DNA of 64,000 bases from CAYHPR01 sp964358895 (GCA_964358895.1 CAYHPR010000001.1:1-64000); one strand, 5' to 3'. Shown: positions 24,574 to 32,393, numbered from the stretch's first letter. Notes: a model not told the origin generated them from the sequence alone. Made by a program: numbers and translations.

Positions 24574-25440
24574 ATGGAACTTGATCTGAGAGAATTAACG
24601 CCTATTCAATTTATGGGCACTGAAATGAATTTTGAATCATCGAAAGCAGTTATTGTGCCGCTTCCGTATTCTTCAGTTGTGCATACTGAAAACACAGTGA
24701 ATGGACCAATGGAAATTCTTTTTGCATGGAATTTTGAAGAATTTGACCTTGAACTTGGATATGAACCTTCGTCAGTTGGAGTCTATCCACTGCCTGAAAG
24801 GCAATACGTTGGAGAAAAGGGATTCAATCAGATTCAAAACCTAGCTGAGAGATTATTCGAAAGCAAAAAGTTTCCAGTTTTTCTAGGAGGAGACCACTCA
24901 GTTACTATTGCAACGACTGCGGGACTGAAGGGACTTAAGGACACCTCGATAATCTGTTTTGATGCACATAGCGATCTTAAGAATGAATATGAAGGAAGCC
25001 AATTCAGCCACATGTGCGTTAATAGAAGGATAAGTGAAAAAACTGACGTTTATATCATAGGAAATAGATCTATTGGAAAGGAAGAACTTGAGTATGTTAA
25101 AACAACTAATGTTAACGCATATGGAAAGCTCTCTGGTGACGAACTAAGAGAGATATTAGATAAAAGCAGTGATGAAGTGTATATCTCAATAGACGTAGAT
25201 GTGTTTACACCCTCAGTTATGCCTGCAGTCACTATGCCAGAACAGGATGGATTGACATGGCAGGAAGTTATAAAGACTTTAAAAGTATTATTTCAACATA
25301 AGAATGTTGTTGGCATGGATATAACTGAACTTTCACCGATTCCAAATTTCACATCACCGAACGCATTGTGTGCTCAATTAGCGTATAAGTGCATTGGTTA
25401 CAAATTTGCAAAGAAAGAAACAGAATCTTCATTATTTTAA
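24574..25440 (+). CDS. speB: Agmatinase (arginase/ureohydrolase family)
   Basis: Predicted to hydrolyse agmatine to putrescine and urea. The di-manganese ligands are all visible: H108 in GGDHS, D130/H132/D134 in DAHSD and D207/D209 in SIDVDVFTPS, with E252 in DITELSP. 288 residues fits the archaeal enzymes. TTTTAATAG about 25 bases before the ATG suggests a leaderless message separate from dys. Arginase or another guanidino substrate cannot be excluded, but the dys neighbour favours agmatinase. Confidence 0.88.
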   Translation: MELDLRELTPIQFMGTEMNFESSKAVIVPLPYSSVVHTENTVNGPMEILFAWNFEEFDLELGYEPSSVGVYPLPERQYVGEKGFNQIQNLAERLFESKKFPVFLGGDHSVTIATTAGLKGLKDTSIICFDAHSDLKNEYEGSQFSHMCVNRRISEKTDVYIIGNRSIGKEELEYVKTTNVNAYGKLSGDELREILDKSSDEVYISIDVDVFTPSVMPAVTMPEQDGLTWQEVIKTLKVLFQHKNVVGMDITELSPIPNFTSPNALCAQLAYKCIGYKFAKKETESSLF

Positions 25441-25485
25441 TAGATTTTGAAAGGTATCTTATGACAGCAGATTATTAGTGGTCTT

Positions 25486-26679
25486 ATGAAAAAATATTTG
25501 CTCGTATCGATAATTGTAATTGCAATTTTTGTATTTGGCTGCCTTGAGATTGGTGGACAAAGAAATGTTACAGGTATAAAGAAGACTGTAGCAAATGAAA
25601 CTATAACTAATATTACATTGCCAAACGTAACAAAAGTTGCAAGCTGTGAAGAACTTCTAATAGGTAAAGATGAATGTTTGATTGAGCGAGCGTATAAAAA
25701 TAATAACATAAACGACTGCCGTCAGTTAAAGAATGATTCTTTCAAACAATGCATTTATAGAATAGCAGAAAGGAGCACGCAGTATTGCAGTCTTCTTGAT
25801 GAGATTTCTGCAATAGATAACTGTTACTTTAACATCTCAACAAAAGTCGGAGACCAAGTATGTTCGTATATAGTGAATAGTAGCAAAAAAGAAACCTGTA
25901 CATTGCAGTTTGTATCGGAAGCTTGTAGATCGGTTAAGAATGAAAGTGATCGTTACATCTGTGATGCAATTGCAAAGAATAGTGCAGAGATATGCAATAA
26001 GAGTCCTCTGAAAGACACGTGTTACCTGAAGTTTAGTAAATCAGTTTCTGACAAATGTAGCTTGATAGAGAATACAGGATTGAAACTGGCATGCACAGGA
26101 ATATTGACAAATACTACAACAGGTTGTAGTACAGTAGTCGGTGTTTTGAGGGATAACTGTATTAGAACAATAGCTACAGAAACCTCAAATTGCGCGTTAT
26201 GTGAAAACGTTATAGACAGTGTTTACAAAGATGGTTGTTTCTCTGACTGTGCAATTGCTGCAAAAGATAGCAAACAATGTTCGAAACCGTCAGATGAACA
26301 AAAACGTGACAATTGCTATTACAACTATGCATTAGCAAATAACGATGAAATAACGTGTAAAGAAGTGAGACTTCTGAGTCTCCTTAAGTTTTGCGTTGAA
26401 AAAGTTTCTATAAACAAAGCGGCTCCTGCAAGTTGTGAAGCAATGCTTGTTGAACCAAGGATAGGAGGAACGCCGACACAAGGCGAAGTTAATACATGTT
26501 ACTACGCAGTTATGGGCCAATCAAATGTTTCTGCCACGGCATGCATATCAATAAGCAGTAATTCAACTTCGACAAAGGAGCAATGTATTTACTCGTACGC
26601 TAAAAGAACATTGGACACTAGCTTCTGCAGTTCAATCTCTGACAGCAGCTTAATGCAAGCCTGTCAAAATTTAAAATAA
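25486..26679 (+). CDS. Cysteine-rich repeat lipoprotein
   Basis: 397 residues. The signal peptide (hydrophobic residues 4-18) ends in lipobox VFGC with C19, so it is probably a membrane-anchored exported lipoprotein. The rest carries 30 further cysteines, an even number, in short helical units of the form C-x(3-4)-A-x(4-6)-C, with motifs such as DNCYYNYALANN. These look like repeated two-helix units closed by disulfides. Many N-x-S/T sites could be glycosylated. No enzymatic motif is seen. It is a surface protein of unknown function, of a type I associate with DPANN archaea. Confidence 0.8.
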   Translation: MKKYLLVSIIVIAIFVFGCLEIGGQRNVTGIKKTVANETITNITLPNVTKVASCEELLIGKDECLIERAYKNNNINDCRQLKNDSFKQCIYRIAERSTQYCSLLDEISAIDNCYFNISTKVGDQVCSYIVNSSKKETCTLQFVSEACRSVKNESDRYICDAIAKNSAEICNKSPLKDTCYLKFSKSVSDKCSLIENTGLKLACTGILTNTTTGCSTVVGVLRDNCIRTIATETSNCALCENVIDSVYKDGCFSDCAIAAKDSKQCSKPSDEQKRDNCYYNYALANNDEITCKEVRLLSLLKFCVEKVSINKAAPASCEAMLVEPRIGGTPTQGEVNTCYYAVMGQSNVSATACISISSNSTSTKEQCIYSYAKRTLDTSFCSSISDSSLMQACQNLK

Positions 26680-26745
26680 AAAAATAGATAGGAAGTTATA
26701 GTATTACGAAAATCTAAAAGAGTACAGAAAGTCTGGAAGAGTGTT

Positions 26746-27411
26746 TTATTCATTATCTTCTTCAATATCTACGTCTCTGCCTTCTCCTGCTTCGTCAACT
26801 TCTCCTTCATCTTGTTCTGTTCCGCTTAGTTCAAAATCTTCTATTTTGGCCGTGAATTCTGCATCAGAACTTATCATTTTCTTTTCTTTCATTAATTCCC
26901 TTGTTAAAAGATAGAAAATTAATGGAACAGACTTCTTACCTTTATTGTTGCAAGGGATAAAGAAGTCTAAGTATCTAAGATTGTTATCTGTATCAACAAG
27001 ACCAACTGTTAAGACACCAAGTTCTGTTGCCTCAATCAATGCCTGATGTTCAATTCTAGGATCACAAACAAAGACTGCTGAAGGTTCGAAAAAGTCTTTT
27101 CTTGAAGGATTTGTAAACGTTCCGGGAACAAATCGCCCAGTGAAAACTCTTGCGCCTGTCAATTCCGCAAATTTCTTAGCTGCAGGTACTGCATAGACTC
27201 TGGAAGAGATAATTGCAACTTTAGATAAATCGTATTTAGCAAGCAGTTGTGCCATTTCTCTGACGCGCTTGTCTATCTGATCTATGGATAACATAACAAG
27301 TTTGTCTTTTCTGTATTTGTACACAAACTTCTTCATGTCAGTCGTAGCTAAACGTGTGCCTATATGTGCACCAGACTCCAAATATTTTTCATGAGCTATT
27401 AACAAATCCAT
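26746..27411 (-). CDS. rps2: Ribosomal protein uS2
   Basis: Small-subunit protein needed for mRNA binding. The N-terminus has the family motif YLESGAHIGTRLATTDMKKF, and SRVYAVPAAKKF, FVPGTFTNP and VCDPRIEHQALIEA follow. A very acidic tail of about 30 residues (EQDEGEVDEAGEG) extends the end. The frame opens with TTG at 27423, but ATG 27411 is preceded by GAGTGAT three bases away, so that start is chosen (221 residues). It is the last gene of the minus-strand ribosomal region, after tRNA-Pro. Confidence 0.95.
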   Translation of the reverse strand: MDLLIAHEKYLESGAHIGTRLATTDMKKFVYKYRKDKLVMLSIDQIDKRVREMAQLLAKYDLSKVAIISSRVYAVPAAKKFAELTGARVFTGRFVPGTFTNPSRKDFFEPSAVFVCDPRIEHQALIEATELGVLTVGLVDTDNNLRYLDFFIPCNNKGKKSVPLIFYLLTRELMKEKKMISSDAEFTAKIEDFELSGTEQDEGEVDEAGEGRDVDIEEDNE

Positions 27412-27499
27412 TATATCACTCAATAATTTTCAATTTATTCGTTTATTTGTTCCTTTCCTTCATTTCTTTTTTTGTCTTATTTCTACATTTATTTCATAT

Positions 27500-27620
27500 G
27501 GGGCCGTCGAGAATTTCGTAGGCACAACCCATATGTCCAATTTCGAACTCGAGTCGCCACCATTTTGGCGTTGGTGTTAAGTCCCCAAGGTGGAAGCATA
27601 CCAGGCTAGCCCACGGCCCC
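27500..27620 (-). tRNA. tRNA-Pro (GGG) with two introns
   Basis: The acceptor stem GGGGCCG/CGGCCCC closes a 121-base gene that becomes 72 bases after removing two introns. Intron 1 (27563-27582, 20 bases) lies at the canonical 37/38 site, with loop exons TTGGGG and T giving anticodon GGG. Intron 2 (27513-27541, 29 bases) interrupts the T-loop at 59/60. Exons TTCGAA and T rebuild TTCGAAT inside stem TCGAG/CTCGA. Both have the 4-bp central helix of a bulge-helix-bulge motif (TTGG/CCAA and TTCG/CGAA) with 3-base bulges. CCA is not encoded. Confidence 0.9.
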
Positions 27621-27633
27621 TTTCATCATAAAT

Positions 27634-27831
27634 TTAATGTGACTTATACGCAATCACTTCATCTACAATATCGAGATGTGAGATAAACATTCTTCTGCAG
27701 CAGTATCTCTTGCATCCTAATTCATCCAGTGCTGCGCCTATCTTCTTTCCATTCTTAATTTTTTCTTGATATTCTTCAAATTTGTCAGCCACAAGGGCAC
27801 CACATGTAAAACATCTTATCGGAGGCATCAT
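27634..27831 (-). CDS. rpoN: RNA polymerase subunit N (Rpb10 homolog)
   Basis: 65 residues. Zinc-binding subunit N with RCFTCG (C7, C10), RYCCRR (paired Cys) and the family end MFISHLDIVDE. It stabilises the D-L assembly platform of RNA polymerase. GGTGAT 5 bases before the ATG pair gives a good ribosome binding site; initiation may be at either of two adjacent ATGs. In other archaea rpoN is followed by rpoK; here a tRNA-Pro gene follows and no rpoK is seen. Confidence 0.96.
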   Translation of the reverse strand: MMPPIRCFTCGALVADKFEEYQEKIKNGKKIGAALDELGCKRYCCRRMFISHLDIVDEVIAYKSH

Positions 27832-27844
27832 AGTAAATCACCAT

Positions 27845-28075
27845 TTAAACAGATACAATATTATCTTTCTTACTCTGACTCGGCATAGAAGTCATCTCTG
27901 AATCAAATAACTGACTTAATTTTTTAGTTTTCTTTTGTTGAGCAAGTTGAGCAGAAAAAAATTTCATAAACTCTGCAGAGGATACGCGTAGTATCTCGAT
28001 TCGACCTCTTGAGTTAGGTTTAATTTTACCTAAACTGTTCTCGATTTGTCTAGTTTTTAGATTTAATCTTCCCAT
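27845..28075 (-). CDS. Small unknown protein between uS9 and RpoN genes
   Basis: 76 residues from ATG 28075 (GTGAT three bases upstream); ATG 28093, directly after the uS9 stop, would give 82. It is basic, with an N-terminal segment MGRLNLKTRQIENSLGK that could be a small beta domain, and a Ser/Lys-rich tail. It lies exactly between uS9 and RpoN in an otherwise conserved operon where I know of no standard gene. The family is not recognised. A ribosome- or polymerase-associated role is inferred only from location. Confidence 0.6.
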   Translation of the reverse strand: MGRLNLKTRQIENSLGKIKPNSRGRIEILRVSSAEFMKFFSAQLAQQKKTKKLSQLFDSEMTSMPSQSKKDNIVSV

Positions 28076-28094
28076 TTTATCACACAATAACATA

Positions 28095-28697
28095 TTAACG
28101 GTAACTCTTCTGGAATCTTGCTCTTGCTTTTCTTCCTTTGTACTTCTTCGGTTCAACTCTTCTTACATCTTCGACAAGCATATAACGATCATACTGTAAA
28201 AATCTCTGTTTCAACGTGCTGTCCTTAGTGTAAAGGACTAAAGCTCGTGCTATTGCAGTTCTGGCTGCTTGTGCTTGAGAAAATGACCCTCCACCAACTA
28301 CATTCACTTCAATATCAACTGCAGATACGTAATCATTAGCAACTTTCATTGGTTCAAGAACAATCGCTTTAACATAAGGATTTTGTATGGCATCAACATG
28401 AAGCTTATTGTATCTGAAAACTGATTTCCCTGGCTTGATAGTTGCTCTTGCAGTTGATTCTTTTCTTGTTGCAGATATGCTCACAATTTTCTTTGCTGCT
28501 CTTTTTTTCTTTCTCTTCTCAGCAGCTTCTGCTTTCTCTACTTCAGTTTTCCCTGCAGATACAGGCAGTGCAGGTGTTTTTGAAGAAACTTGCGTAGCTT
28601 GAGTTGTCATAGTCATCATCGTCGTAGCTGTTCCAGTAGAACCAGCTGGTGTAACTGTTTGCATTTCTGCTTCAATTTCATCTTTACGCTTGGCCAT
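28095..28697 (-). CDS. rps9: Ribosomal protein uS9 with N-terminal extension
   Basis: Small-subunit protein whose basic tail reaches the decoding P site. The conserved part starts near residue 72 (SISATRKESTARATIKPGK) and ends in the universal KARARFQKSYR. Residues 1-70 are an unusual extension rich in Thr, Ala, Met and then Lys/Glu, so the protein is 200 residues instead of about 135. The start overlaps uL13 by 14 bases. It belongs to the eL18-uL13-uS9-RpoN transcript. Confidence 0.95.
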   Translation of the reverse strand: MAKRKDEIEAEMQTVTPAGSTGTATTMMTMTTQATQVSSKTPALPVSAGKTEVEKAEAAEKRKKKRAAKKIVSISATRKESTARATIKPGKSVFRYNKLHVDAIQNPYVKAIVLEPMKVANDYVSAVDIEVNVVGGGSFSQAQAARTAIARALVLYTKDSTLKQRFLQYDRYMLVEDVRRVEPKKYKGRKARARFQKSYR

Positions 28698-29121
28698 GGT
28701 ACCAACCTAATTCTCTGCATAAATCTTTAATAACTATGAATTTTCTGTGTGCCTTAACTTCTGATTCTTCCTTGATTTCATCTGGATTCATTTTGCTCTT
28801 AATCTCGTCTGGAACGCCCATATATACTCGAAGTCGACTATGCGCTATCTTACCTCTTGGTCTGTCAAATGGCAGCATTCCTCTCACGATTCGGTTAACC
28901 AACATGTCTGGTCTTCGAGGCCAGTGTGGAGAATTCTGAGGATTTGCCTTGTTTTTGACAGCTCTTCGAGCTTTATACCTATCAACAGTCGACCTTGGAT
29001 CTCCGCTGATAACTGCATTCTCTGCGTTAACAATTGCAACTTCCTCTCCGTTAAGTAAAGCTTTAGCAGCACGTGATGCAACACGTCCCAAAACTCTGTT
29101 GTCTGCGTCAATTACCAACAT
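28684..29121 (-). CDS. rpl13: Ribosomal protein uL13
   Basis: Large-subunit assembly protein, 145 residues from ATG 29121. Conserved features: VIDADNRVLGRVASRAAK, NAENAVISGD, WPRRPDMLVNRIVRGMLP and the loop RLRVYMGVPDE. An in-frame ATG at 29145 exists, but GAGGAT three bases before ATG 29121 and the family N-terminus favour the shorter form. It overlaps uS9 by 14 bases and follows eL18 after 61 bases. Confidence 0.95.
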   Translation of the reverse strand: MLVIDADNRVLGRVASRAAKALLNGEEVAIVNAENAVISGDPRSTVDRYKARRAVKNKANPQNSPHWPRRPDMLVNRIVRGMLPFDRPRGKIAHSRLRVYMGVPDEIKSKMNPDEIKEESEVKAHRKFIVIKDLCRELGWYHGQA

Positions 29122-29182
29122 ATTATCCTCGACATATAATAACAATACACAATCAATTCAGATCTATAATCATTTCGTCTAA

Positions 29183-29536
29183 TCACACTAACAGAATAAC
29201 GTCTTTTGGTCCACGTTCAGTCAACCATTTGAAATCATGCATTTTTGCACCGGCGGATTTAATTTTCTTTGCTGCTTCTTCAGTCGCAGACAATGCAACA
29301 ATATCGACCGGATGCTTAAGTTCACCATCACCAAGAACTTTTCCTGGGATAACTACGACTGAATTTGGTTTTGAATACAAGTCTATTTTTCTTAGATTAA
29401 CACCTTTTCTCTTTCTTCTTGGAACTGCTATCATCTTCGATAACATTACAAACAACTTTGCTTTTTTGTTTGCTCTTAACATCTTGATGGTTTCGATTGT
29501 ACTTTTAATTTCCGTGCCTTTTCTCATATTTCTCAT
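29183..29536 (-). CDS. rpl18e: Ribosomal protein eL18
   Basis: Archaeal/eukaryotic large-subunit protein, 117 residues from ATG 29536. Motifs SKMIAVPRRKRKGVNLRKID and the Gly-rich centre VIPGKVLGDGELKHPVDIVALS fit the family. A second ATG (29527) could also be used. A perfect 9-bp hairpin sits one base before ATG 29536, where a ribosome binding site would normally be, so initiation may depend on opening it. It is the first gene after tRNA-Leu. Confidence 0.9.
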   Translation of the reverse strand: MRNMRKGTEIKSTIETIKMLRANKKAKLFVMLSKMIAVPRRKRKGVNLRKIDLYSKPNSVVVIPGKVLGDGELKHPVDIVALSATEEAAKKIKSAGAKMHDFKWLTERGPKDVILLV

Positions 29537-29537
29537 C

Positions 29538-29559
29538 GGAACTTTTAGAAAAAAGTTCC
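29538..29559 (-). repeat. A+T hairpin element, eL18 leader copy
   Basis: GGAACTTTT/AAAAGTTCC, 9-bp arms and a 4-base loop, one base before the eL18 ATG. It belongs to a family with copies at 30340, 35271, 35304 and 45323, core GAA(A)CTTTT/AAAAG(T)TTC. Confidence 0.7.
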
Positions 29560-29626
29560 ACAAAACTTTTCATTTTATTTAATTCTTTGATGAACCTTTT
29601 GTTCTTGTTTTACTATATACTTTGAT

Positions 29627-29646
29627 CGAACTTTTGTTAAAGTTCG
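29627..29646 (-). repeat. Hairpin 3' of tRNA-Leu
   Basis: CGAACTTT-TGTT-AAAGTTCG, perfect 8-bp arms, begins three bases after the tRNA-Leu 3' end. It shares the GAACTTT core of the leader hairpin family and may act in termination or 3' processing. The remaining sequence to 29560 is AT-rich without a gene. Confidence 0.55.
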
Positions 29647-29649
29647 AAT

Positions 29650-29734
29650 GCAGGGAGTGGGATTTGAACCCACGCAGCCACTACGACACCAACCCCTCAA
29701 GCTGGCGCATTTGACCAGACTCTGCCATCCCTGC
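29650..29734 (-). tRNA. tRNA-Leu (GAG)
   Basis: 85 bases, no intron. Acceptor GCAGGGA/TCCCTGC, anticodon stem CCAGC/GTTGG, loop TTGAGGG (anticodon GAG), long class II variable arm, and T-arm GTGGG-TTCAAAT-CCCAC. CCA is not encoded. It lies 15 bases downstream of the rpoD stop on the same strand, probably in the same primary transcript. Confidence 0.95.
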
Positions 29735-29748
29735 GGCTTGATATAACA

Positions 29749-30327
29749 TTAAGCTTCTTGCTTTTCTAAAAGCTTTTCTATCTCTTCCGCTCTCGATTTA
29801 ATTTGTGAGATGGCATTTGAGAGGATATCTTCGGCGTCCATTTGGCCGTATGATTCTATTACAAATCTGAATGTACCTTCTGTATCGTATCCATATGATA
29901 TAATACCTGGCTGGTGTCGCGCATGCGTCTTAGCTGTACCGAGTACTGCTTTCGCTTCTACACGCAGCCTTTGACCATCACTTAATTTTATTATTGGGAT
30001 CTTATCAGAAACGGGTTTAACTGCTTTATCAGTTGATTTCATATTCTCACTGTAAACAGTTGTTGGTCCTTCTGCGTCAATCATTAATGTAACTTCGGTG
30101 TCTTCTTTTATCTTCGAAGGAGTTGTCAATGGGATAAGCCCGAGCCTGTGTGAGATATATTCATCAAAAAACGAAGACGTATTCTCATAAAAGGATGTCT
30201 CAGTTATCGCAAGAGTTGGAATCTCGCTAATTGCATAACGTCTAACAAGATTTGCAAGCTCAAGCGGTGCATCGCTCAATGTGAATTTAAGTTCCTTATC
30301 AGTCTTTGATTCAATTTCAATCTTCAT
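29749..30327 (-). CDS. rpoD: RNA polymerase subunit D (Rpb3 homolog)
   Basis: Assembly-platform subunit of archaeal RNA polymerase. Family segments: LANLVRRYAISEIPTLAI (25-42), EYISHRLGLIPL (56-67) and HARHQPGIISYGYD. At 192 residues it is shorter than the roughly 260 of many archaea and has no cysteine at all, so the iron-sulfur domain carried by some D subunits is missing. GGTGAT six bases before the ATG is the ribosome binding site, with a leader hairpin directly upstream. It follows uS11. Confidence 0.95.
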   Translation of the reverse strand: MKIEIESKTDKELKFTLSDAPLELANLVRRYAISEIPTLAITETSFYENTSSFFDEYISHRLGLIPLTTPSKIKEDTEVTLMIDAEGPTTVYSENMKSTDKAVKPVSDKIPIIKLSDGQRLRVEAKAVLGTAKTHARHQPGIISYGYDTEGTFRFVIESYGQMDAEDILSNAISQIKSRAEEIEKLLEKQEA

Positions 30328-30339
30328 ACAAAATCACCG

Positions 30340-30360
30340 AAACTTTTTAGAAAAAAGTTT
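30340..30360 (-). repeat. A+T hairpin element, rpoD leader copy
   Basis: AAACTTTTT/AAAAAGTTT, 9-bp arms with a 3-base loop, directly followed on the minus strand by CGGTGAT, the rpoD ribosome binding site. Confidence 0.7.
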
Positions 30361-30381
30361 AATCAAAATTTCAATCATTAA

Positions 30382-30906
30382 TTAAACTCTTCGTCCTCTT
30401 CTTCCACCTGGTCTTTTAGTTGTATCTGTTGGAACAGGCGTGACATCCTCAATTCTTTCTATTCTCAAACCAGATCTTGCCAGTGCTCTCACAACTGATT
30501 GTGCACCAGGTCCTGGTGTCTTTTCACCGTGTCCACCTGGGGCACGAATTTTAACACGAATTCTTGTAATCCCTTTCCTGACTGCGACTTCTGCTGCCTT
30601 AAACGCTGCCTGCATAGCAGCATATGGTGATCCTTCTTCTCTATCTTGATCAACGACCATTCCACCACTTGCTCGTGAAATGATTTCTGCACCGGTCAAA
30701 TCAGTTATTGTAATGATCGTATTGTTTCTTGATGAAAAAACGTGTGCGACTCCGACACGTCCACTAGTTGCTGAACGAAGTACTGAGGTTGGTCTGCCCA
30801 TTCCTCCTCTTCGCATGCCGCCGCCTCTGAAGCCTCCTTGGCCTTCTCTTCGCTCGCCTCTCTCTCCATCCTTTCCAAAGCTTTTTCGTTGGTTATCTTC
30901 AGCCAT
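30382..30906 (-). CDS. rps11: Ribosomal protein uS11 with RGG-rich N-terminus
   Basis: Small-subunit platform protein, 174 residues. Conserved parts: [54 protein letters not shown] and the end [11 protein letters not shown]. Residues 1-45 are an unusual Gly/Arg-rich stretch ([14 protein letters not shown]) suggestive of extra RNA contact. The frame continues to a GTG within GTGATATTT; ATG 30906 four bases after GTGAT is chosen. It lies between uS4 and rpoD. Confidence 0.95.
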   Translation of the reverse strand: MAEDNQRKSFGKDGERGERREGQGGFRGGGMRRGGMGRPTSVLRSATSGRVGVAHVFSSRNNTIITITDLTGAEIISRASGGMVVDQDREEGSPYAAMQAAFKAAEVAVRKGITRIRVKIRAPGGHGEKTPGPGAQSVVRALARSGLRIERIEDVTPVPTDTTKRPGGRRGRRV

Positions 30907-30926
30907 AAATATCACAAATTAAATCA

Positions 30927-31529
30927 TTACGCTTCTGTTGCAGCCTCTTCGGTTGCTTCGGCAACTTCACTAGTAGTTGCAGTAACGGTACCTTGTTTAC
31001 CAATTGACTCAATTACTTTCGAGATTTTTTCTTCACTTTTTGTTTTTTGTTCTAGAGTTATTGGTTTGTAATAAGCAATCTTATCCTCTTTGTCAACTGA
31101 CATAAGATAAGATGGCGCAGATACTTTTCTTCCACCAATTGAAATAAAACCGTGAACAATTAATTGTCGTGCTTGACCAATAGAATTTGCAAGACCTCTT
31201 CGAAAAACTATTGTCTGAAGTCTTCTTTCAAGGATATTCCTAGTATTAAGAGTAAGTAAATCATCCACTGTTGCAGTTGGAGTAGCATAACCTAATTTAA
31301 TGGCACGCTGTAAAAGTGCGTTTGTCTTTTCGATACCTTTCACGCCCAAACTTAGAAGATCTCTGTACTGTGTTCTTATCTTTCTCAGTTGAGCCTTAGC
31401 TAGCCATACCTCACGAATGTTTTTGAGACCGTATTCCCTAACGAAACCGCCTTCTTCAGCTATTCTTTCGTCGTCCCAAAGTACTTGAGGAACTGCATAC
31501 TTTTTCCTTAATCTTCTTGGATCTCCCAT
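30927..31529 (-). CDS. rps4: Ribosomal protein uS4
   Basis: Primary 16S rRNA-binding protein, 200 residues. Archaeal N-terminus MGDPRRLRKKYAVPQ..W, then the S4 RNA-binding domain RRLQTIVFRRGLANSIGQAR with QLIVHGFISIGGRKVSAPSY. The acidic Ala/Thr/Glu tail (about 180-200) is lineage-specific. It follows uS13 after 107 bases that hold three copies of a repeated leader element. Confidence 0.96.
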   Translation of the reverse strand: MGDPRRLRKKYAVPQVLWDDERIAEEGGFVREYGLKNIREVWLAKAQLRKIRTQYRDLLSLGVKGIEKTNALLQRAIKLGYATPTATVDDLLTLNTRNILERRLQTIVFRRGLANSIGQARQLIVHGFISIGGRKVSAPSYLMSVDKEDKIAYYKPITLEQKTKSEEKISKVIESIGKQGTVTATTSEVAEATEEAATEA

Positions 31530-31537
31530 AACAACAA

Positions 31538-31620
31538 CCTACAGTTTTTGTATTTCCTAGCAATTTATTTACTACGGTTTTTATTATCTCCTAGACATTT
31601 TTTACTACAGTTTTATCTAG
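31538..31620 (-). repeat. CTAGGAAAT leader element, three tandem copies (uS4)
   Basis: On the minus strand the unit reads CTAGGAAAT-x(2-6)-AAAAACYGTAGG. Copies lie at 31538-31560, 31572-31594 and (short) 31605-31620. The last one merges into the TAGGTTGTTGTT just before the uS4 ATG. The same unit precedes uL15, uL5, eS4, uL2, uL23 and uL4, and in altered form cmk. Confidence 0.75.
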
Positions 31621-31636
31621 TCGTTATTTATGATCA

Positions 31637-32266
31637 TTATTTCTTCTTTTCTGCTGCTGGTGCGGCTGCAGGCGCCTTTGCTGCTGGAGCTGCGGCTCCT
31701 GCGGCTGGTGCCTTTGCTGCTGCTGGACCTGGCTTTGCATCTGCTTTCTTCGCAGCTGCTGCAGCTTCTTTAAGCTTAGAACGTGCTACTCCGACAGTCA
31801 ATCCACTTCGGCCAGATGTTCTTGTTCCCTGACCTCTAACTTTCTGACCATAAGCGTGCCTGTATCCGCGCCATGTATAAATATTTTTTTCATATTCGAT
31901 ATCCTGTTTGACAGAGAATGTGAGATCGTTACCTACAAGATGCACGTCTTTTCCACTTTCGTGATCTTTCCTTCGGTTATTTAGGTAGGATGGAACCCCA
32001 AATTCAGCGGGAGATTTTACTATTCGCTCTATCTCATCAATCTGCTCTTCGGAAAGACGTCCAATAGGTGTGTTAAGCGGTACGGTCAGTTTACTTGATA
32101 CGATCTTAGAATAGATCGGAGCTAGGCGCATACCTACTCCTTTAATGTTTCTGAGAGCTCTCGAAAGCTGCATTGTACCCTTTACGTCTCTACCTACGAG
32201 GTGTACAATTCCTCTAAGCTCTTCTTTTTGCCCACTTTCTTGGATGTCTTCAGGTTTCTTAGCCAT
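31637..32266 (-). CDS. rps13: Ribosomal protein uS13 with Ala/Pro/Lys tail
   Basis: Head protein of the small subunit, contacting tRNAs. Conserved parts: GIVHLVGRDVKGTMQLSRAL, IKGVGMRLA, IGRLSEEQIDEIE and WRGYRHAYGQKVRGQGTRTS. From about residue 165 to 209 the sequence is a low-complexity Ala/Pro/Lys tail resembling histone H1 or bacterial tail extensions. It is the first gene of the uS13-uS4-uS11-RpoD transcript; its promoter region carries palindromes at 32301 and 32371. Confidence 0.95.
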   Translation of the reverse strand: MAKKPEDIQESGQKEELRGIVHLVGRDVKGTMQLSRALRNIKGVGMRLAPIYSKIVSSKLTVPLNTPIGRLSEEQIDEIERIVKSPAEFGVPSYLNNRRKDHESGKDVHLVGNDLTFSVKQDIEYEKNIYTWRGYRHAYGQKVRGQGTRTSGRSGLTVGVARSKLKEAAAAAKKADAKPGPAAAKAPAAGAAAPAAKAPAAAPAAEKKK

Positions 32267-32300
32267 TATTTCACATAAAATGCAATATACACTCTGTTAT

Positions 32301-32386
32301 CTTAGTTCAAACTAAGAGAATAGATAATATAAAAGGGTAAACAACCTTTTAAATGTTTGCCATCTTGAAACTTAGTTTGTACTAAA
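32301..32386 (-). promoter_or_regulatory. uS13 operon promoter with paired palindromes
   Basis: CCTTTTATATTATC (minus strand, about 32325-32338) is a TATA candidate. Palindrome CTTAGTT-CA-AACTAAG (32301-32316) lies between it and the expected start site. A related half-palindrome TTAGT-TTGT-ACTAA (32372-32385) lies about 35 bases upstream of it. The rest of the 127-base gap holds nothing else. Confidence 0.5.
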
Positions 32387-32393
32387 TACAGAA

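Noticed and set aside
29560..29626. C/D-box guide RNA in the gap after eL18 leader (TGATGAA present)
   Set aside because: A C-box-like TGATGA occurs but no D box (CTGA) or paired ends were found.
31548..31832. Ala-rich plus-strand reading frame opposite uS13
   Set aside because: It is the antisense shadow of the Ala/Pro/Lys tail of uS13 and of the uS4 leader repeats; it has no promoter or ribosome binding site.
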